From: an uncultured Dehalococcoidia bacterium
GTDB taxonomy: Bacteria > Chloroflexota > Dehalococcoidia > Lucifugimonadales > JAAXIE01
Assembly (NCBI GenBank): GCA_951813255.1
Contig: OX638353.1
Coordinates: 2,091,472 to 2,155,471 of the forward strand
DNA: 64,000 bases
Direction: 5' to 3'
Positions 19,079-28,332 of this stretch are shown here, in pieces. Position numbers and translations under genes: made by a program. Positions within the stretch are counted from its first letter, which is position 1; each line of letters begins with the position of its first letter. The notes below the pieces were generated by a model, which made no database searches, was not told the origin of the DNA, and saw only the letters and a program-made list of their open reading frames with translations.

Positions 19079-19400
19079 CTCGGTGCGCCAGTCACCCGAC
19101 CCTCAACTAAGTCCACCAGCCACATCAGGTCTTTGGGTTCATCGATTAGACCGGCCTTCACAGCCGGTGCTGTCCTCAAAGTCTTATGCTTCCGGCAGAA
19201 GTTGTGAAATACCATGTATAAGGCCAAACGATGTCGATGATTCTCAGGTTTCTTGCTGAAGCCATCGACCAGACGTGTGAACCTACGGATGGACATCCTA
19301 ACTGTCCGATTGTGCCGCTCAATGTACGACGTGTTGATTAGTTCCTGGTGGGTTGCCCGATGAGCGGCTTCTTGGTGGCGAACTCCGTTGTTGGAGCGCT
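19079..19400 (-). mobile_element. IS1-like DDE transposase remnant
   Basis: Reading the minus strand gives LINTSYIERHNRTVRMSIRR, a segment with FSKKPENHRHRLALYM, then FHNFCRKHKTLRTAP and an ending VEGRV. This is the C-terminal part of IS1-family-like transposases, including the conserved YIER and the HKTLR-TP region. Upstream the frame changes and stops near 19400, and the N-terminal part is not found. The frame runs past ~19080 into lipoprotein-fragment sequence, so the element end probably lies near 19075-19095 (gtagtgcactcggtgcg). No matching second end was located. Confidence 0.75.
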
Positions 19401-19521
19401 GTAACGACCTTCATCCTCGTTCACCTAGAGTGCACAGCGCACCTCATGTCGCAACCAGTTGAGGATACAGGGGCAGGGACTACTGAGTTCCGCCGCCTTT
19501 GTACCATGACGGTGCACGTCC

Positions 19522-19782
19522 CTATCCCATGGCCGGAGCCTTTCGTGGGCGATGCTGCCGTCGGGGCGGCGTAAGCTGCTCGGTGCGGGCCTCAGGGGCG
19601 AGGAGCAACTCTTTAAGGTCGGGCTTGGTCATACGCTCCAGCCTTCGCCATTGTTCGATGGGAAGGAGCGCGGCGGTCTCAACTCCGCGCTTTGTCACGA
19701 TCTGCGGCCCTTCGGTGATTGCGGTAGCGAGTAGCTCGCTGAATTTTGACTTGGCGTCCTGAACGGGCCATCTCCTGCTCAT
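19522..19782 (-). CDS. Phd/YefM-family antitoxin, toxin partner not found
   Basis: 86 residues. The start MSRRWPVQDAKSKFSELL and the following PQIVTKRGVETAALLPIEQW are the hallmark Phd/YefM DNA-binding half; the C-terminal part (toxin-binding in this family) is short and basic (PPRRQHRPRKAPAMG) and may be altered. The family normally lies just upstream of a toxin such as VapC or RelE. Downstream on the minus strand (below 19522) there is no PIN or RelE-like text, only the IS1-like remnant. It is either an orphan antitoxin or a decaying module. Confidence 0.7.
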   Translation of the reverse strand: MSRRWPVQDAKSKFSELLATAITEGPQIVTKRGVETAALLPIEQWRRLERMTKPDLKELLLAPEARTEQLTPPRRQHRPRKAPAMG

Positions 19783-19846
19783 GGGTCTCTCCAGTCGCGG
19801 TGGCTTATAAGAGCGGCATCAGTCCGGCAATCACTCGTGACTGCGA

Positions 19847-20227
19847 CTACGGCCTTCCACGGATGGGTAGGAGTGTTTGGTTGACTGGGTCTACGCCTAG
19901 GAAGATCCCGTCAAGGGCCATGGCACCGAGCAGGGGTTCAGTTCCTTCGTCGTTTAACATCACTTGAGTGATGACCTCCCGGCCTTCTATCCGAATCCAT
20001 ATCTGGCCAATGTCCATTTCGCGAACCTCCCCTTGGCCGAACTCAAACTCCTACTTCGCAGAAGCTCGCACGTCAAGGCGTTGAAGGAGCGGGGAGGGGA
20101 GCGAGGGAATAGTGGCACCGTTGTCCACCACGGCCTCGAGGTTGGTCCATTCCTGGCCATTTAGCGCACTAATCGCTATTGGTGCGGTGAATACGCCCGT
20201 GGTTGCACCTCTCCCTAGTCTAGCCAT
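19847..20227 (-). pseudogene. Retropepsin-like (clan AA) aspartic protease gene with in-frame stop
   Basis: From ATG 20227 the frame reads EAVVDNGATIPSLPSPLLQR, then LDVRASAK, then TAG at 20051-20053, and continues without frame change as GQGEVREMDIGQIWIRIEGR, TEPLLGAMALDGIFLGVDP, and LLPIRGRP, stopping at 19847. This is the outline of small single-domain aspartyl protease-family proteins (VDTGA ... LLG ... LE ... G ... VDP). The catalytic DTG has become DNG, so even readthrough would give a doubtful enzyme. Length (127 codons with stop) is near family size. Confidence 0.75.
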
Positions 20228-20292
20228 AATGCCTGAATTTTAGCATGGTGCGGTGGCCATTTATGCGAGGGCAACCAAGGGCCAGAGGATGG

Positions 20293-21057
20293 CTAGTCGT
20301 CTGTGGGGGCCTGTCGATGGGGCCAGGGCTGCCAATCCAACTTCAGGGTGCGGGCGCCTCCAGTCATTTGGCGGGCGCGGGCGCGGGTGATGCGAGACTT
20401 GCCTGAGCCTATGTGTGTCGGTGCCCGAAACTCGGATTTCCGCCCACAGTGCCTAGCGAAAGGTCCCTTGGGACATTGGACGGCTTCTTGGAATCCTCCT
20501 CCTGTCACGACGCCCACCAACTCTGTCAGTCGCTCGATCTCATCTGGTGCGGACTCATCGCAGGCGTCGCAGCCGCAAACAGGAAAGGACTTGGTGACCC
20601 ACCATCCAACGCGGACGAAAAGCCCTGGGAAGTCGGAGAAGGCGATTGTGATTGGGGCCACATTCACGTTGACAGGCGTGAGCCGGACGGTGGGACGCAC
20701 AACGGCCCTTATTCCCTCAAGCTCCTCGTCCAAGCCGTATTCTTCGACGCGGTGGACATGGAAGGTCTCTTCCAAGCGGACGACCATCGTTATTGCCGCT
20801 GAATGGAGGGACTGAAAGCGTTCCGGGTTGGTGACGCGGCTGTAGGCCTCGTCTGGCGGGTCCACAGGTTCCAACTGATCGTCTGACGCCTCAGGTGCGC
20901 GTTGACCTCTTGGTGAGTAGTAGTAGTACCTTGCAGGGCCTCCATTGCCGTCTCTTCTCCTGAGGGCACGAGCCCAATAGCCGAGCATGCGCCGTACAGG
21001 CGACACTGCAAATAGAAGACGTGTCACTGGAGAGCGGGAACGGGGAGACGAGCTCAA
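20293..21057 (-). CDS. DUF6226-like protein
   Basis: 254 residues from TTG 21057 (GGGAG six bases upstream); ATG 20988 is an alternative. Conserved-looking blocks are YSRVTNPERFQSLH, LTPVNVNVAPITIAFSDFPG, and FPVCGCDACDESAPDEIERL, matching what I recall of DUF6226 proteins, which occur mainly in actinobacteria. CGCDAC may bind a metal. The N-terminal ~60 residues are Arg/Tyr-rich and the C-terminal ~50 are basic. No signal peptide or membrane segment. It is intact although next to decayed genes. Function unknown. Confidence 0.75.
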   Translation of the reverse strand: MSSSPRSRSPVTRLLFAVSPVRRMLGYWARALRRRDGNGGPARYYYYSPRGQRAPEASDDQLEPVDPPDEAYSRVTNPERFQSLHSAAITMVVRLEETFHVHRVEEYGLDEELEGIRAVVRPTVRLTPVNVNVAPITIAFSDFPGLFVRVGWWVTKSFPVCGCDACDESAPDEIERLTELVGVVTGGGFQEAVQCPKGPFARHCGRKSEFRAPTHIGSGKSRITRARARQMTGGARTLKLDWQPWPHRQAPTDD

Positions 21058-21189
21058 TGCGGACTCCCAAAGTTCATTGATGGGCGACTAACAGATGCAT
21101 ACATATCCATGTACTATAGACCCGCCGACGCTGAGGAGCTACTGGCTGGGAGGAGTCCCCTAGGAAATAGAGGATTGGAGGACTGGAAG

Positions 21190-22332
21190 ATGGCTGCTCC
21201 CCATTACCGAAAGATGATTTCGGCTGATTCTCATGTCATGGAGCCACCTGATTTGTGGTGGAACGCGCTGGGTGCAAGATTCGGGGAACGCACTCCACGG
21301 CCATTGGACGAATTTCGAGGTGAGAAGGGCAATTTCTTCTACTCGGGCTACCTGGGCTCGCCGGTGCAACGCATCCGGGTGCCGCTGTCCAGCGAGACCG
21401 AGTCTGCGGCCTACGAGGCTCAGGAGATGGGAATGGGGGCTGTCGGCTTTGACCCTGAGGTGCGGGTCAAGTTCCAACTGGAAGCGGGCATCGATGCCGA
21501 GGTGCTGAACCCGACTACGATGCTGGGACTGATGCGGAACCCCTACGGGCCGGTGTTGCAGGCCTGCTCGGAGGTCTATAACGACTGGATGGCGGAGTTC
21601 GTAGCCTACAGCCCGGAGCGTCTCATCGGCATTGGCGTGATACCTGTGCATGACGTTGACTGGGCCGTTGATGAGCTGTCAAGGACACTGAAGAGGGGTC
21701 TGAAGGGTCCAATGATCAACTGCCAACCGCCTGAGGGCTGCCCGCCGTACCGGGACCCTGTTTATGACAAGTTCTGGGCAGCGGCTGAGGAAGCGGGAGT
21801 CCCCATCACCCTGCATATCATTACGGGCAGGGTGATGGATGCGCTGATTCTGGCGAGGCTGGGGCAGACGCCTGAGGAGACCTCGGGGAATCCCGGACTA
21901 TGGATCGACCTGTTCATTGAGGCGCAGACGGTACTGGCCAACGACTTCATCTATGGGGGGATTCTGGACCGCTTCCCCAAGCTGAAACTGCTTTGCAGCG
22001 AGTTTGAGGTGTCGTGGATACCCGGCTTCATGTCACGGCTGGACCAGCTTGATGACGTGGCCCCCCGGTTGAACCTGCCGAAGCTGAAGATGAGGGCCAG
22101 CGAATACATGAAGACGCGGGTCTTCCACGGCTTCATCGACGATAGCGCGGCGGAACTGGCCATCCCCTATGTGGGGGTGGACAGGATTCTGTGGGGCTCC
22201 GATTTTCCACACATACGCTCCATGGGATTGGATGCTCAATCGACGCTGTACCAGCAGTTGCAGACCTTCTCGGAAGAGGAACAGGCCAAGCTGGTGGGTG
22301 AAAACGCGGTGAAGGTGTTCGATCTCAACTAA
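21190..22332 (+). CDS. Amidohydrolase-2 family metal-dependent hydrolase
   Basis: 380 residues from ATG 21190, with GGAGG eight bases upstream; ATG 21109 adds a poorly typical 27-residue tail. Motifs: ISADSHVMEPPDLW at the N-terminus (normally a metal-binding Asp-x-His), ITLHIITG, GILDRFPKLKLLCSEFE and ILWGSDFPHIRS near the end (Asp of the active site). This is the TIM-barrel family of decarboxylases and hydrolases abundant in SAR202-like genomes. The substrate cannot be told. An esterase follows on the same strand about 150 bases later. Confidence 0.92.
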   Translation: MAAPHYRKMISADSHVMEPPDLWWNALGARFGERTPRPLDEFRGEKGNFFYSGYLGSPVQRIRVPLSSETESAAYEAQEMGMGAVGFDPEVRVKFQLEAGIDAEVLNPTTMLGLMRNPYGPVLQACSEVYNDWMAEFVAYSPERLIGIGVIPVHDVDWAVDELSRTLKRGLKGPMINCQPPEGCPPYRDPVYDKFWAAAEEAGVPITLHIITGRVMDALILARLGQTPEETSGNPGLWIDLFIEAQTVLANDFIYGGILDRFPKLKLLCSEFEVSWIPGFMSRLDQLDDVAPRLNLPKLKMRASEYMKTRVFHGFIDDSAAELAIPYVGVDRILWGSDFPHIRSMGLDAQSTLYQQLQTFSEEEQAKLVGENAVKVFDLN

Positions 22333-22482
22333 CCTTGATCAGCTCAACTCGCCGCGATCAATTGGGAGGCTCCGGGGCTGGGTGCAGCGCCGGGGTGCAG
22401 GGACGGCGATTTGACTGAGATGGGTTGGGGGCCTAACCTAGGGCCAACTTGATTCTCAGGGATACCCGGTAAGGGGGATTGT

Positions 22483-23355
22483 ATGGTTGTCAGCAAAGGG
22501 ACGACTTATGAAGTTGACGTACAGGACAGGGACTATCTGCGCCATGGGGACACGCCTCTGATGGCGCGGGTGTTCAGGCCGAAGGGTACCGGGCCGTTTC
22601 CGATAATGGTGGAACTGCACGGCGGCGCTTGGGTGCGGGGAGACCGTCTGATGGGTAACGAGGCCAACGAGGCGCTGGCTCGGAATGGCGTGATTGTGGT
22701 GGCCTTGGACTTCCGGGTACCGCCGGTTGCACCATATCCTGCGTCCATAGCCGACATTCACTACGCCATCCGGTGGTGCAAGACGCAGGCTGCATCCTGG
22801 AACGGACGCCCGGAAAGTATTGGCGCGATGGGCACTTCCAGCGGAGCACACCAGGCTATGCTGGTGGGGATGAGGCCGAACGATCCGCGCTACGCGGCGG
22901 TGCCGATGTCCAACGGGGCCACGGAAGTAGACGCCACCTTGGGTTGCGTGATTCTGGTCTCTCCGGTAATTGACCCGCTGGGGCGGTACCTGTATGCCAA
23001 GGGTCTTCGAGATGATGTGACGCCACCCGCGGGGATGGCCGAGCGGATCCCACCTATGCATGAGGCATATTGGGAGACCGAGGAGGCGATGGCGGAGGCT
23101 GCGCCGAACCGCATGCTAATGCGGGGCGAGCGGACGGCGATGCCACCGACGCTGTGCATGGCGCGCACCTACGAGGAGGCGCACCCGCGTCCAGACCTGC
23201 TCCAGTTCATCGATGAGTACCGCAAGGCTGGCGGGCAGATAGAGTTCACGATTTTCGAGGGCGAGGGCGAGGGACTGTTGCGGGACCTTTCCACGACGGT
23301 TGCGCAGGAGGCACTGGAGAAGATGACGGGGTTTATTCAAGAGCAGCTTGGGTAA
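22483..23355 (+). CDS. Alpha/beta hydrolase (carboxylesterase-like)
   Basis: 290 residues. An oxyanion-hole HGGAWVRGD, a nucleophile elbow GTSSGA (second Ser of GTSSG), and a downstream Asp/His region (FTIFEGEGEGLLRD) where the catalytic His position is unclear to me. No signal peptide, so probably cytoplasmic. GGGGG lies about five bases before ATG 22483. It probably acts with the amidohydrolase upstream on ester- or lactone-bearing compounds; this is inferred from co-direction only. Confidence 0.88.
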   Translation: MVVSKGTTYEVDVQDRDYLRHGDTPLMARVFRPKGTGPFPIMVELHGGAWVRGDRLMGNEANEALARNGVIVVALDFRVPPVAPYPASIADIHYAIRWCKTQAASWNGRPESIGAMGTSSGAHQAMLVGMRPNDPRYAAVPMSNGATEVDATLGCVILVSPVIDPLGRYLYAKGLRDDVTPPAGMAERIPPMHEAYWETEEAMAEAAPNRMLMRGERTAMPPTLCMARTYEEAHPRPDLLQFIDEYRKAGGQIEFTIFEGEGEGLLRDLSTTVAQEALEKMTGFIQEQLG

Positions 23356-23771
23356 GTTACCGCCTGACGATGGCGTAAAGCCATTGGTCTATGGTGTGCC
23401 CGTCATTGAAAACGCTCTTGCGCAAACGACCATCGCACGTTAGCCAACCTAGCTACCCTGCGAGTGTAGCCTCCAGTCGCAGGGTAGGACATTACCGCAG
23501 GTGAAGTGCGTTTCTCGTTTCGAAGACGATGCCGCCCATGCCAACTCGTCATACATGAGCGAACCCGAAGTATCGGCTCCACCACGATCGCATGAGCGGC
23601 GCCTGTTATCACACTGAATCTGGCCCCAGTGTTCACCGACCCCTCCAAGATCATGGTCTACCACCATGGAACGGCACCCACTTCGATGGCACTATGAGTA
23701 GGAACATGGTTTTCAGTACGCGTCGCAATTTCCCATTGCGTTGGTGCATATAAGGCATGTGAGGGCCTGTC
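23356..23771. other. Intergenic region, no gene recognised
   Basis: About 415 bases between convergent genes. Two overlapping minus-strand frames (one starting MILEGSVNTGARFSVITG) look faintly protein-like but have no family or ribosome-binding site I can support. No T-run terminator seen. Confidence 0.4.
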
Positions 23772-24917
23772 CTAGCCGACGGGTTCACCCAAAGACTTGG
23801 GATTGATTGGCGTGGGCATCGCCTGCACCTCCGGCAGCACCTTCTCGGCAAATAGCCTCAGGCTTCGTTCTGCCTTTTCTCGGGGCATCCCGCCGTAAAA
23901 CATGTGGATCACGACTTTTTCCAAGCTGATGGTCTGCTGCAGTGTGTGGATCCTTCTGATGATCTCCTCAGGCGTGCCAATAGGTTGCGTTGCTCGACGG
24001 GCCGCGAAGCTAGCGTCCGCAGTACCTACGTCGGCATTCTGACGTATCAGGTACTCCTCATATCCATGAATCCCCTCGTATCCTGGATTGTTCCATTCGA
24101 AGTAGTGATGCTGGGCTGCGGTAAGCTGGTTGTGAAAGTACTCCCATCCCTCCTCTGCTTCAGCGGCGGTCTCGGCGCAGTACATCCACAAGAGGGTGGT
24201 GGGCTGGTCCGGCGGAAGGCCCAGCTCGTGGCGAATCCTATTGAACCTTCGCACCTTATCCGTCATCTCGCGCACATCATCGCCCGCAACAAACATCTGC
24301 CCAAGACCGTTCTCAGCAGCCATTCTCGCTGACGCCTCCGTGGTGAACGCGGCTTTGATGTTCTTAGTCAGTTCACCCTTGTGGCGAGCTTGGGGCCGGA
24401 TACTGGTGGGCGGTATGTCGTAGACCTCGCCTTGGAACTCAAACCGTTCTGCGCCGTCGGCAGCCTTCATGGCGTTAACTACATCGTAGAAGTACTTGTG
24501 CGATTGCTCTATGGGATATCCCAGCGAAGCATATTCGTGTGGCGCGATCCCTCGGCCGATTCCTAGGTGCAGGCGCCTACCTTTGAGCAGGATGTCAAGC
24601 ATGGAGATCTCCGATGCGAGCCGCACTGGATTCCACCATGGCGCTACGATTACCGCAGTGCCCATGTCGACTCGACTGGTCCGACCTGCCCAATACGCTA
24701 GGTATTGCAATGGGTTCGGCTGCATCGAGTAGGCGGAACCATAGTGCTCGGTGGCCCAGATCGAATCGAACCCCAGAGGCTCGACCAGTTCCCCCATATA
24801 GAGCGTGTCGTCCATGTTCTTGGCGTCGGGTATTGATGGAGGGCGGTCGTAATCTCCCTCCATCAAACGGCTCCAGTCACCCTGGTTGTAGCCAGTGACC
24901 ATCACTCCACAATGCAT
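23772..24917 (-). CDS. LLM-class flavin-dependent oxidoreductase
   Basis: 381 residues. F420/FMN-dependent luciferase-like fold: LVEPLGFDSIWATEHYG, MGTAVIVAPWWNPVRLA, RRLHLGIGRGIAPHEYA and GTPEEIIRRI are the usual family blocks. ATG 24917 has AGGAGG nine bases upstream. It is co-directional with the Gfo/Idh/MocA gene starting at 26072, spaced ~115 bases, so an operon is likely. A second family member is at 30492-31556. Such enzymes typically oxygenate or desulfonate organic substrates using a separate flavin reductase; none is present here. Confidence 0.93.
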   Translation of the reverse strand: MHCGVMVTGYNQGDWSRLMEGDYDRPPSIPDAKNMDDTLYMGELVEPLGFDSIWATEHYGSAYSMQPNPLQYLAYWAGRTSRVDMGTAVIVAPWWNPVRLASEISMLDILLKGRRLHLGIGRGIAPHEYASLGYPIEQSHKYFYDVVNAMKAADGAERFEFQGEVYDIPPTSIRPQARHKGELTKNIKAAFTTEASARMAAENGLGQMFVAGDDVREMTDKVRRFNRIRHELGLPPDQPTTLLWMYCAETAAEAEEGWEYFHNQLTAAQHHYFEWNNPGYEGIHGYEEYLIRQNADVGTADASFAARRATQPIGTPEEIIRRIHTLQQTISLEKVVIHMFYGGMPREKAERSLRLFAEKVLPEVQAMPTPINPKSLGEPVG

Positions 24918-25034
24918 CCGAGGTTTCCTCCTCTAGGTCCATGGGGGCACGGGTGAGTCACACACCCGGCGATGGAGAGCCTGAGCCTCCCATAGTCATC
25001 CTTAACCGGTTGTGGTGAGCCTTGGGGCCGCAGC

Positions 25035-26072
25035 CTATAGCGGAAGGTATACAGCCTGCCCCGACATTGAGCTGCGGTGCACCGCCTCGGACCATTCCAT
25101 GTAGTGGACCCCTGTCTCGAAGGGAACCATGTCCACCTTCTCCGTGCCCCGAATGGCGTTGGTGAACTGCTCCTCAACCCGGTACTTGGCCTGACCCTCC
25201 GGGGGATTGGGGACCTCGCTAAGTTCCCGGTCGCCCCGTTTGCCAGCCCAGACCTTGCGCTGGGGGTCGACGTGAATCGTGCCCTCGGTGCCGAATATCC
25301 AGATCTGGCTACCACCGTTCAGCCCGGAGGTGGCGCTCATCTTCATGTGAACTTGGGCCCCGTTGGCCAACTCGTAGAGGATGTCGATGTGGTCGGGGAT
25401 GGAGACCGAGACGGGATAACCGTCCTCGCCCTTTCGGTAGGGCACCTGCACCTTGGACATAGCCATCACCCGATTGCCCCGGCCCAGCCAGCGCATCATC
25501 GATTCATAGCCTGCGCCAATATTCAGGGTGTTGTAGCCACTGAGGGAGCGGTCGTGGCGCCAATGAAGGGGGCCGTCGAAATCGGCAAACCGGTTCTGCA
25601 AGGATGTGAAGTCCACCGACAGCACCTCCCCCAAGTACCCTTGCCCCACCAACCCCATAATGGCGTTATCGATGCTGTAGGTCGTGGAGGTGGGAGTCAG
25701 CTGGCACACCAAGTCGGGGTGTGCCCTAGAGGCGTTCAGCATATCGTGGGCCTCGCCAGCGGTAGAGGCCATACGAGCCTCGGTAAGCACATGCTTGCCC
25801 GCATCCAAAGCAGCCAGCGTGAGCGAGCAGTGCATATAGGGCCAAGTACCGATGCACACCGCGTTGATGCTTTCGTCCTCCAGCAGCTCCTGCCAGCTAC
25901 CATAGACTGTCGGAATGTTGAACTGGTCGGCGATTGCTCTGCCTGACTCAATGGTACGGTTGGCCACCGCAATGATCTCGCAGTCCTCCGCGGCCTGGAA
26001 CCCAGGAATATGTCGGTCCCGTACATTGCCTCCCGCTCCAATAAGCCCTACCCGGATCTGCTGGTCGGCCAT
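25035..26072 (-). CDS. Gfo/Idh/MocA-family oxidoreductase
   Basis: 345 residues. An N-terminal Rossmann fold (IRVGLIGAGGNVRDRH, then AVANRT) and the conserved HVLTEARMAST where the classical EKP motif sits (here TEA, a deviation). The C-terminal domain contains LNIGAGYESMMRWLGRG in place of the usual GG-x-x-D-x-G-x-H pattern, so the catalytic Lys and His are not obvious. ATG 26072 is preceded by GAGGGGG. It probably uses NAD(P) on a sugar-like or acyl substrate; identity unknown. Confidence 0.88.
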   Translation of the reverse strand: MADQQIRVGLIGAGGNVRDRHIPGFQAAEDCEIIAVANRTIESGRAIADQFNIPTVYGSWQELLEDESINAVCIGTWPYMHCSLTLAALDAGKHVLTEARMASTAGEAHDMLNASRAHPDLVCQLTPTSTTYSIDNAIMGLVGQGYLGEVLSVDFTSLQNRFADFDGPLHWRHDRSLSGYNTLNIGAGYESMMRWLGRGNRVMAMSKVQVPYRKGEDGYPVSVSIPDHIDILYELANGAQVHMKMSATSGLNGGSQIWIFGTEGTIHVDPQRKVWAGKRGDRELSEVPNPPEGQAKYRVEEQFTNAIRGTEKVDMVPFETGVHYMEWSEAVHRSSMSGQAVYLPL

Positions 26073-26488
26073 CTATTTCCCCCTCGTCGAGTGGTCTGAA
26101 ACGCGCGTCCGAGAACACGAGCGGATCTCGGATTCAGTCATTCTAGCAATATAACTATAGCTGCTGACATGGCAGCCAACGGGCGACTAACTTGCTGCGC
26201 ATGCGCAATATTCGGGCAAGCTCCAACTCTGCAAGGCGGCCACAGACCCGCGGCCTGCGTGCTAAGAGCCCAGGTTGGTTAGCGACTTTGACTTTCCGAC
26301 AGACACGAGTGGGACACGTACGCTCCCTTACGTGTACCGCAACAACCGACGGGCACACATCAGCCGGGTTGCAGGCTTTTTCACGGAGCACATCGATAAC
26401 GGACTCATGGCAGAAGCCCGGCTACCTTCCCCCAGACGCTTCGATTATCCGCCCGGCGGCACACTATTTTCAGTAAGCATCGTATTGC
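26073..26488. other. Intergenic region, no gene recognised
   Basis: About 415 bases. An AT-rich patch near 26140-26160 (agcaatataactatagctgctg) could be promoter material for the minus-strand dehydrogenase. The plus-strand frame through 26275-26520 runs into the TPP-enzyme gene and has no known motif. Confidence 0.4.
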
Positions 26489-28120
26489 CTAGCTCGAAAA
26501 CACTGGGTCCTCTCGGGTGATGAATTCGAGGACAGCTGGGTGGCCTGCGGCAGTGGACTCCAAGGCACGGCGGATGGCAGGCACGATTTCGTCTGGGCGC
26601 TCCACCCGTTGACTGAAGGAGCCAAGGGACTGGGTCATGCTCATGTAGTCACCGGTGAGGTACTTGGTGCGGTAACGCTCGGCGGCTAAGGGTATGTTCT
26701 TCTCGTAACCGCCCATGGCAGAATTGTTCAGGATGACAGTGATGCTTGGGATTTTCTCCCGCACGGCTGTTTCGAAGTCGATGCCGGCCATGCCCACTGC
26801 GGTGTCGCCCATCACGTTGATGCACTGCTTGTCCGGAGCGGCGAGTTGGGCGCCCAAGGCCAAGCCAAGGCCGGTGCCCAACTGGGTGGAATTGCCCCAG
26901 CCGATGTAGGTGCGAGGGTTGGTCGTCTCCCAGAAGGGGACCATCTGGTCGCGGGGGTTCCCAGAATCATGGGTAATGATGGTGTTACCCACGTCGACGG
27001 TGTGCAGCAAGTCCCATATCACGCGGTAAGGGTTGAGAGGGACTTGGTCCGAGGTGAGGCGGTCGCTCCATTGCTTGAGCCATTCTTCCTTTACCGATTT
27101 GATTTCCGCTGCGGTCCCGTTCGCATTCGACGGTCCATTGGCCCCCGCTTGCAATTTGATCTCGTCGATAACCTGGCGCAGCACCAACTTGGCGTCGCCG
27201 ACTATGGCCAAGTCGATAGGGTACTGGCCGTTGATATCCTTGGCGTCGTTGGTCGACTGAATCATCACCTTGCCCGCAGGCACAGCAGCCGAGACCAGAG
27301 TCTTCTGGAAGCTGGTGCCGATGCCGAATACGAGGTCGCACTTGGCGAGAAAGTGGTTCACCATACGGGTCTGGGTATTGCCCCCAGCGCCGAGAGCGAG
27401 GGGATGATTTTCAGGGAATGAGCTCTTTCCTAGGGTGGTGGTCATCACCGGGGCATGCAGAAGCTCGGCCAATTCCACCAGTTCCTGGGTGGCCTCGGCA
27501 TAGAGGCAGCCCTGACCCGCGTAGACCAGTGGGAGTTTAGCCCCCAGCAAGGCCCGAGCTACGTCGGTCACGTCACGGGAATCGCCCGCGCTGCGTATGG
27601 GACGCACCGGACTGTAGTCGACGGCGTCGTCCACGGACGCGAGGGCCACATCGCCAGGCACCTCCAGCATCACGGGCGAGGGCCTTCCAGAACGCAAGTA
27701 GGTGAAGGCGCGACGCATCATCTCAGGGACGCGCTGCGGCGAGTTGATAAGCTCGGCCCACTTGGTGACCAGCCGATAGTTGTCCATGCCGGAGAAATTG
27801 GAGGGCGTCCCCAGCTTGTCCGTGCCCGCTTGGCCTGGCAGCACCAGCATCGGCGTGGAATCGGCGTAGGCTTGGGCGATGCCTCCGAAGGCGTTCTCAA
27901 TGCCCGGCCCGGCCTGCACTGTGAGCACACCTGTGCGCCGGCCGTTCAGCGTGCGCGTGTAGCCGTCGGCCATATTCACGGCACACCGCTCCATTCGTGC
28001 TACCACAGGGCGTATTTCGACTGCCGCGGCCGCATCGATGATGGGGCTATTGGGGAAGCAGAAGAGAAACTCCACCCCTTCTTGCTTCAATATTTCGGCG
28101 ATAGCATGGCGTGCTTCCAC
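26489..28120 (-). CDS. Thiamine-diphosphate-dependent enzyme (acetolactate synthase-like)
   Basis: 543 residues from GTG 28120, with GAGGAG seven bases upstream; the upstream 41-codon extension is not homologous-looking. The N-terminal Pyr domain contains the Glu of VVARMERCAVNMADGY, the middle domain carries RDVTDVARALLG, and the C-terminal PP domain has the ThDP/Mg motif MGDTAVGMAGIDFETA ... VILNNSA. No acetolactate-synthase regulatory subunit or other branched-chain genes are nearby, so a decarboxylase/ligase role on an accessory substrate is as likely as valine synthesis. It is divergent from the radical SAM gene at 28333. Confidence 0.9.
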   Translation of the reverse strand: MEARHAIAEILKQEGVEFLFCFPNSPIIDAAAAVEIRPVVARMERCAVNMADGYTRTLNGRRTGVLTVQAGPGIENAFGGIAQAYADSTPMLVLPGQAGTDKLGTPSNFSGMDNYRLVTKWAELINSPQRVPEMMRRAFTYLRSGRPSPVMLEVPGDVALASVDDAVDYSPVRPIRSAGDSRDVTDVARALLGAKLPLVYAGQGCLYAEATQELVELAELLHAPVMTTTLGKSSFPENHPLALGAGGNTQTRMVNHFLAKCDLVFGIGTSFQKTLVSAAVPAGKVMIQSTNDAKDINGQYPIDLAIVGDAKLVLRQVIDEIKLQAGANGPSNANGTAAEIKSVKEEWLKQWSDRLTSDQVPLNPYRVIWDLLHTVDVGNTIITHDSGNPRDQMVPFWETTNPRTYIGWGNSTQLGTGLGLALGAQLAAPDKQCINVMGDTAVGMAGIDFETAVREKIPSITVILNNSAMGGYEKNIPLAAERYRTKYLTGDYMSMTQSLGSFSQRVERPDEIVPAIRRALESTAAGHPAVLEFITREDPVFSS

Positions 28121-28332
28121 GTGATGACTCCTCTTCCAGCCGTAACATCGCCCCGTCGGGCAGGGCGCCAGCCAATTGGAACTAACGCGCCTACTGTAAG
28201 CGAGGCAACGGGGCAAGACAAGCAGGAGGCATCTGAGGGGCACTCCCTCCCCGTGCCCATTCGCGTTGACTCTAGCTGCATCGCGCGGCTACACTCGCGC
28301 TTTGAAGCCATCCTCACTGACTTGCGGTGTAA

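Noticed and set aside
23403..23667. Overlapping minus-strand frames with faint protein look
   Set aside because: No known family, no ribosome-binding site, and mutually overlapping frames; not supported as a gene.
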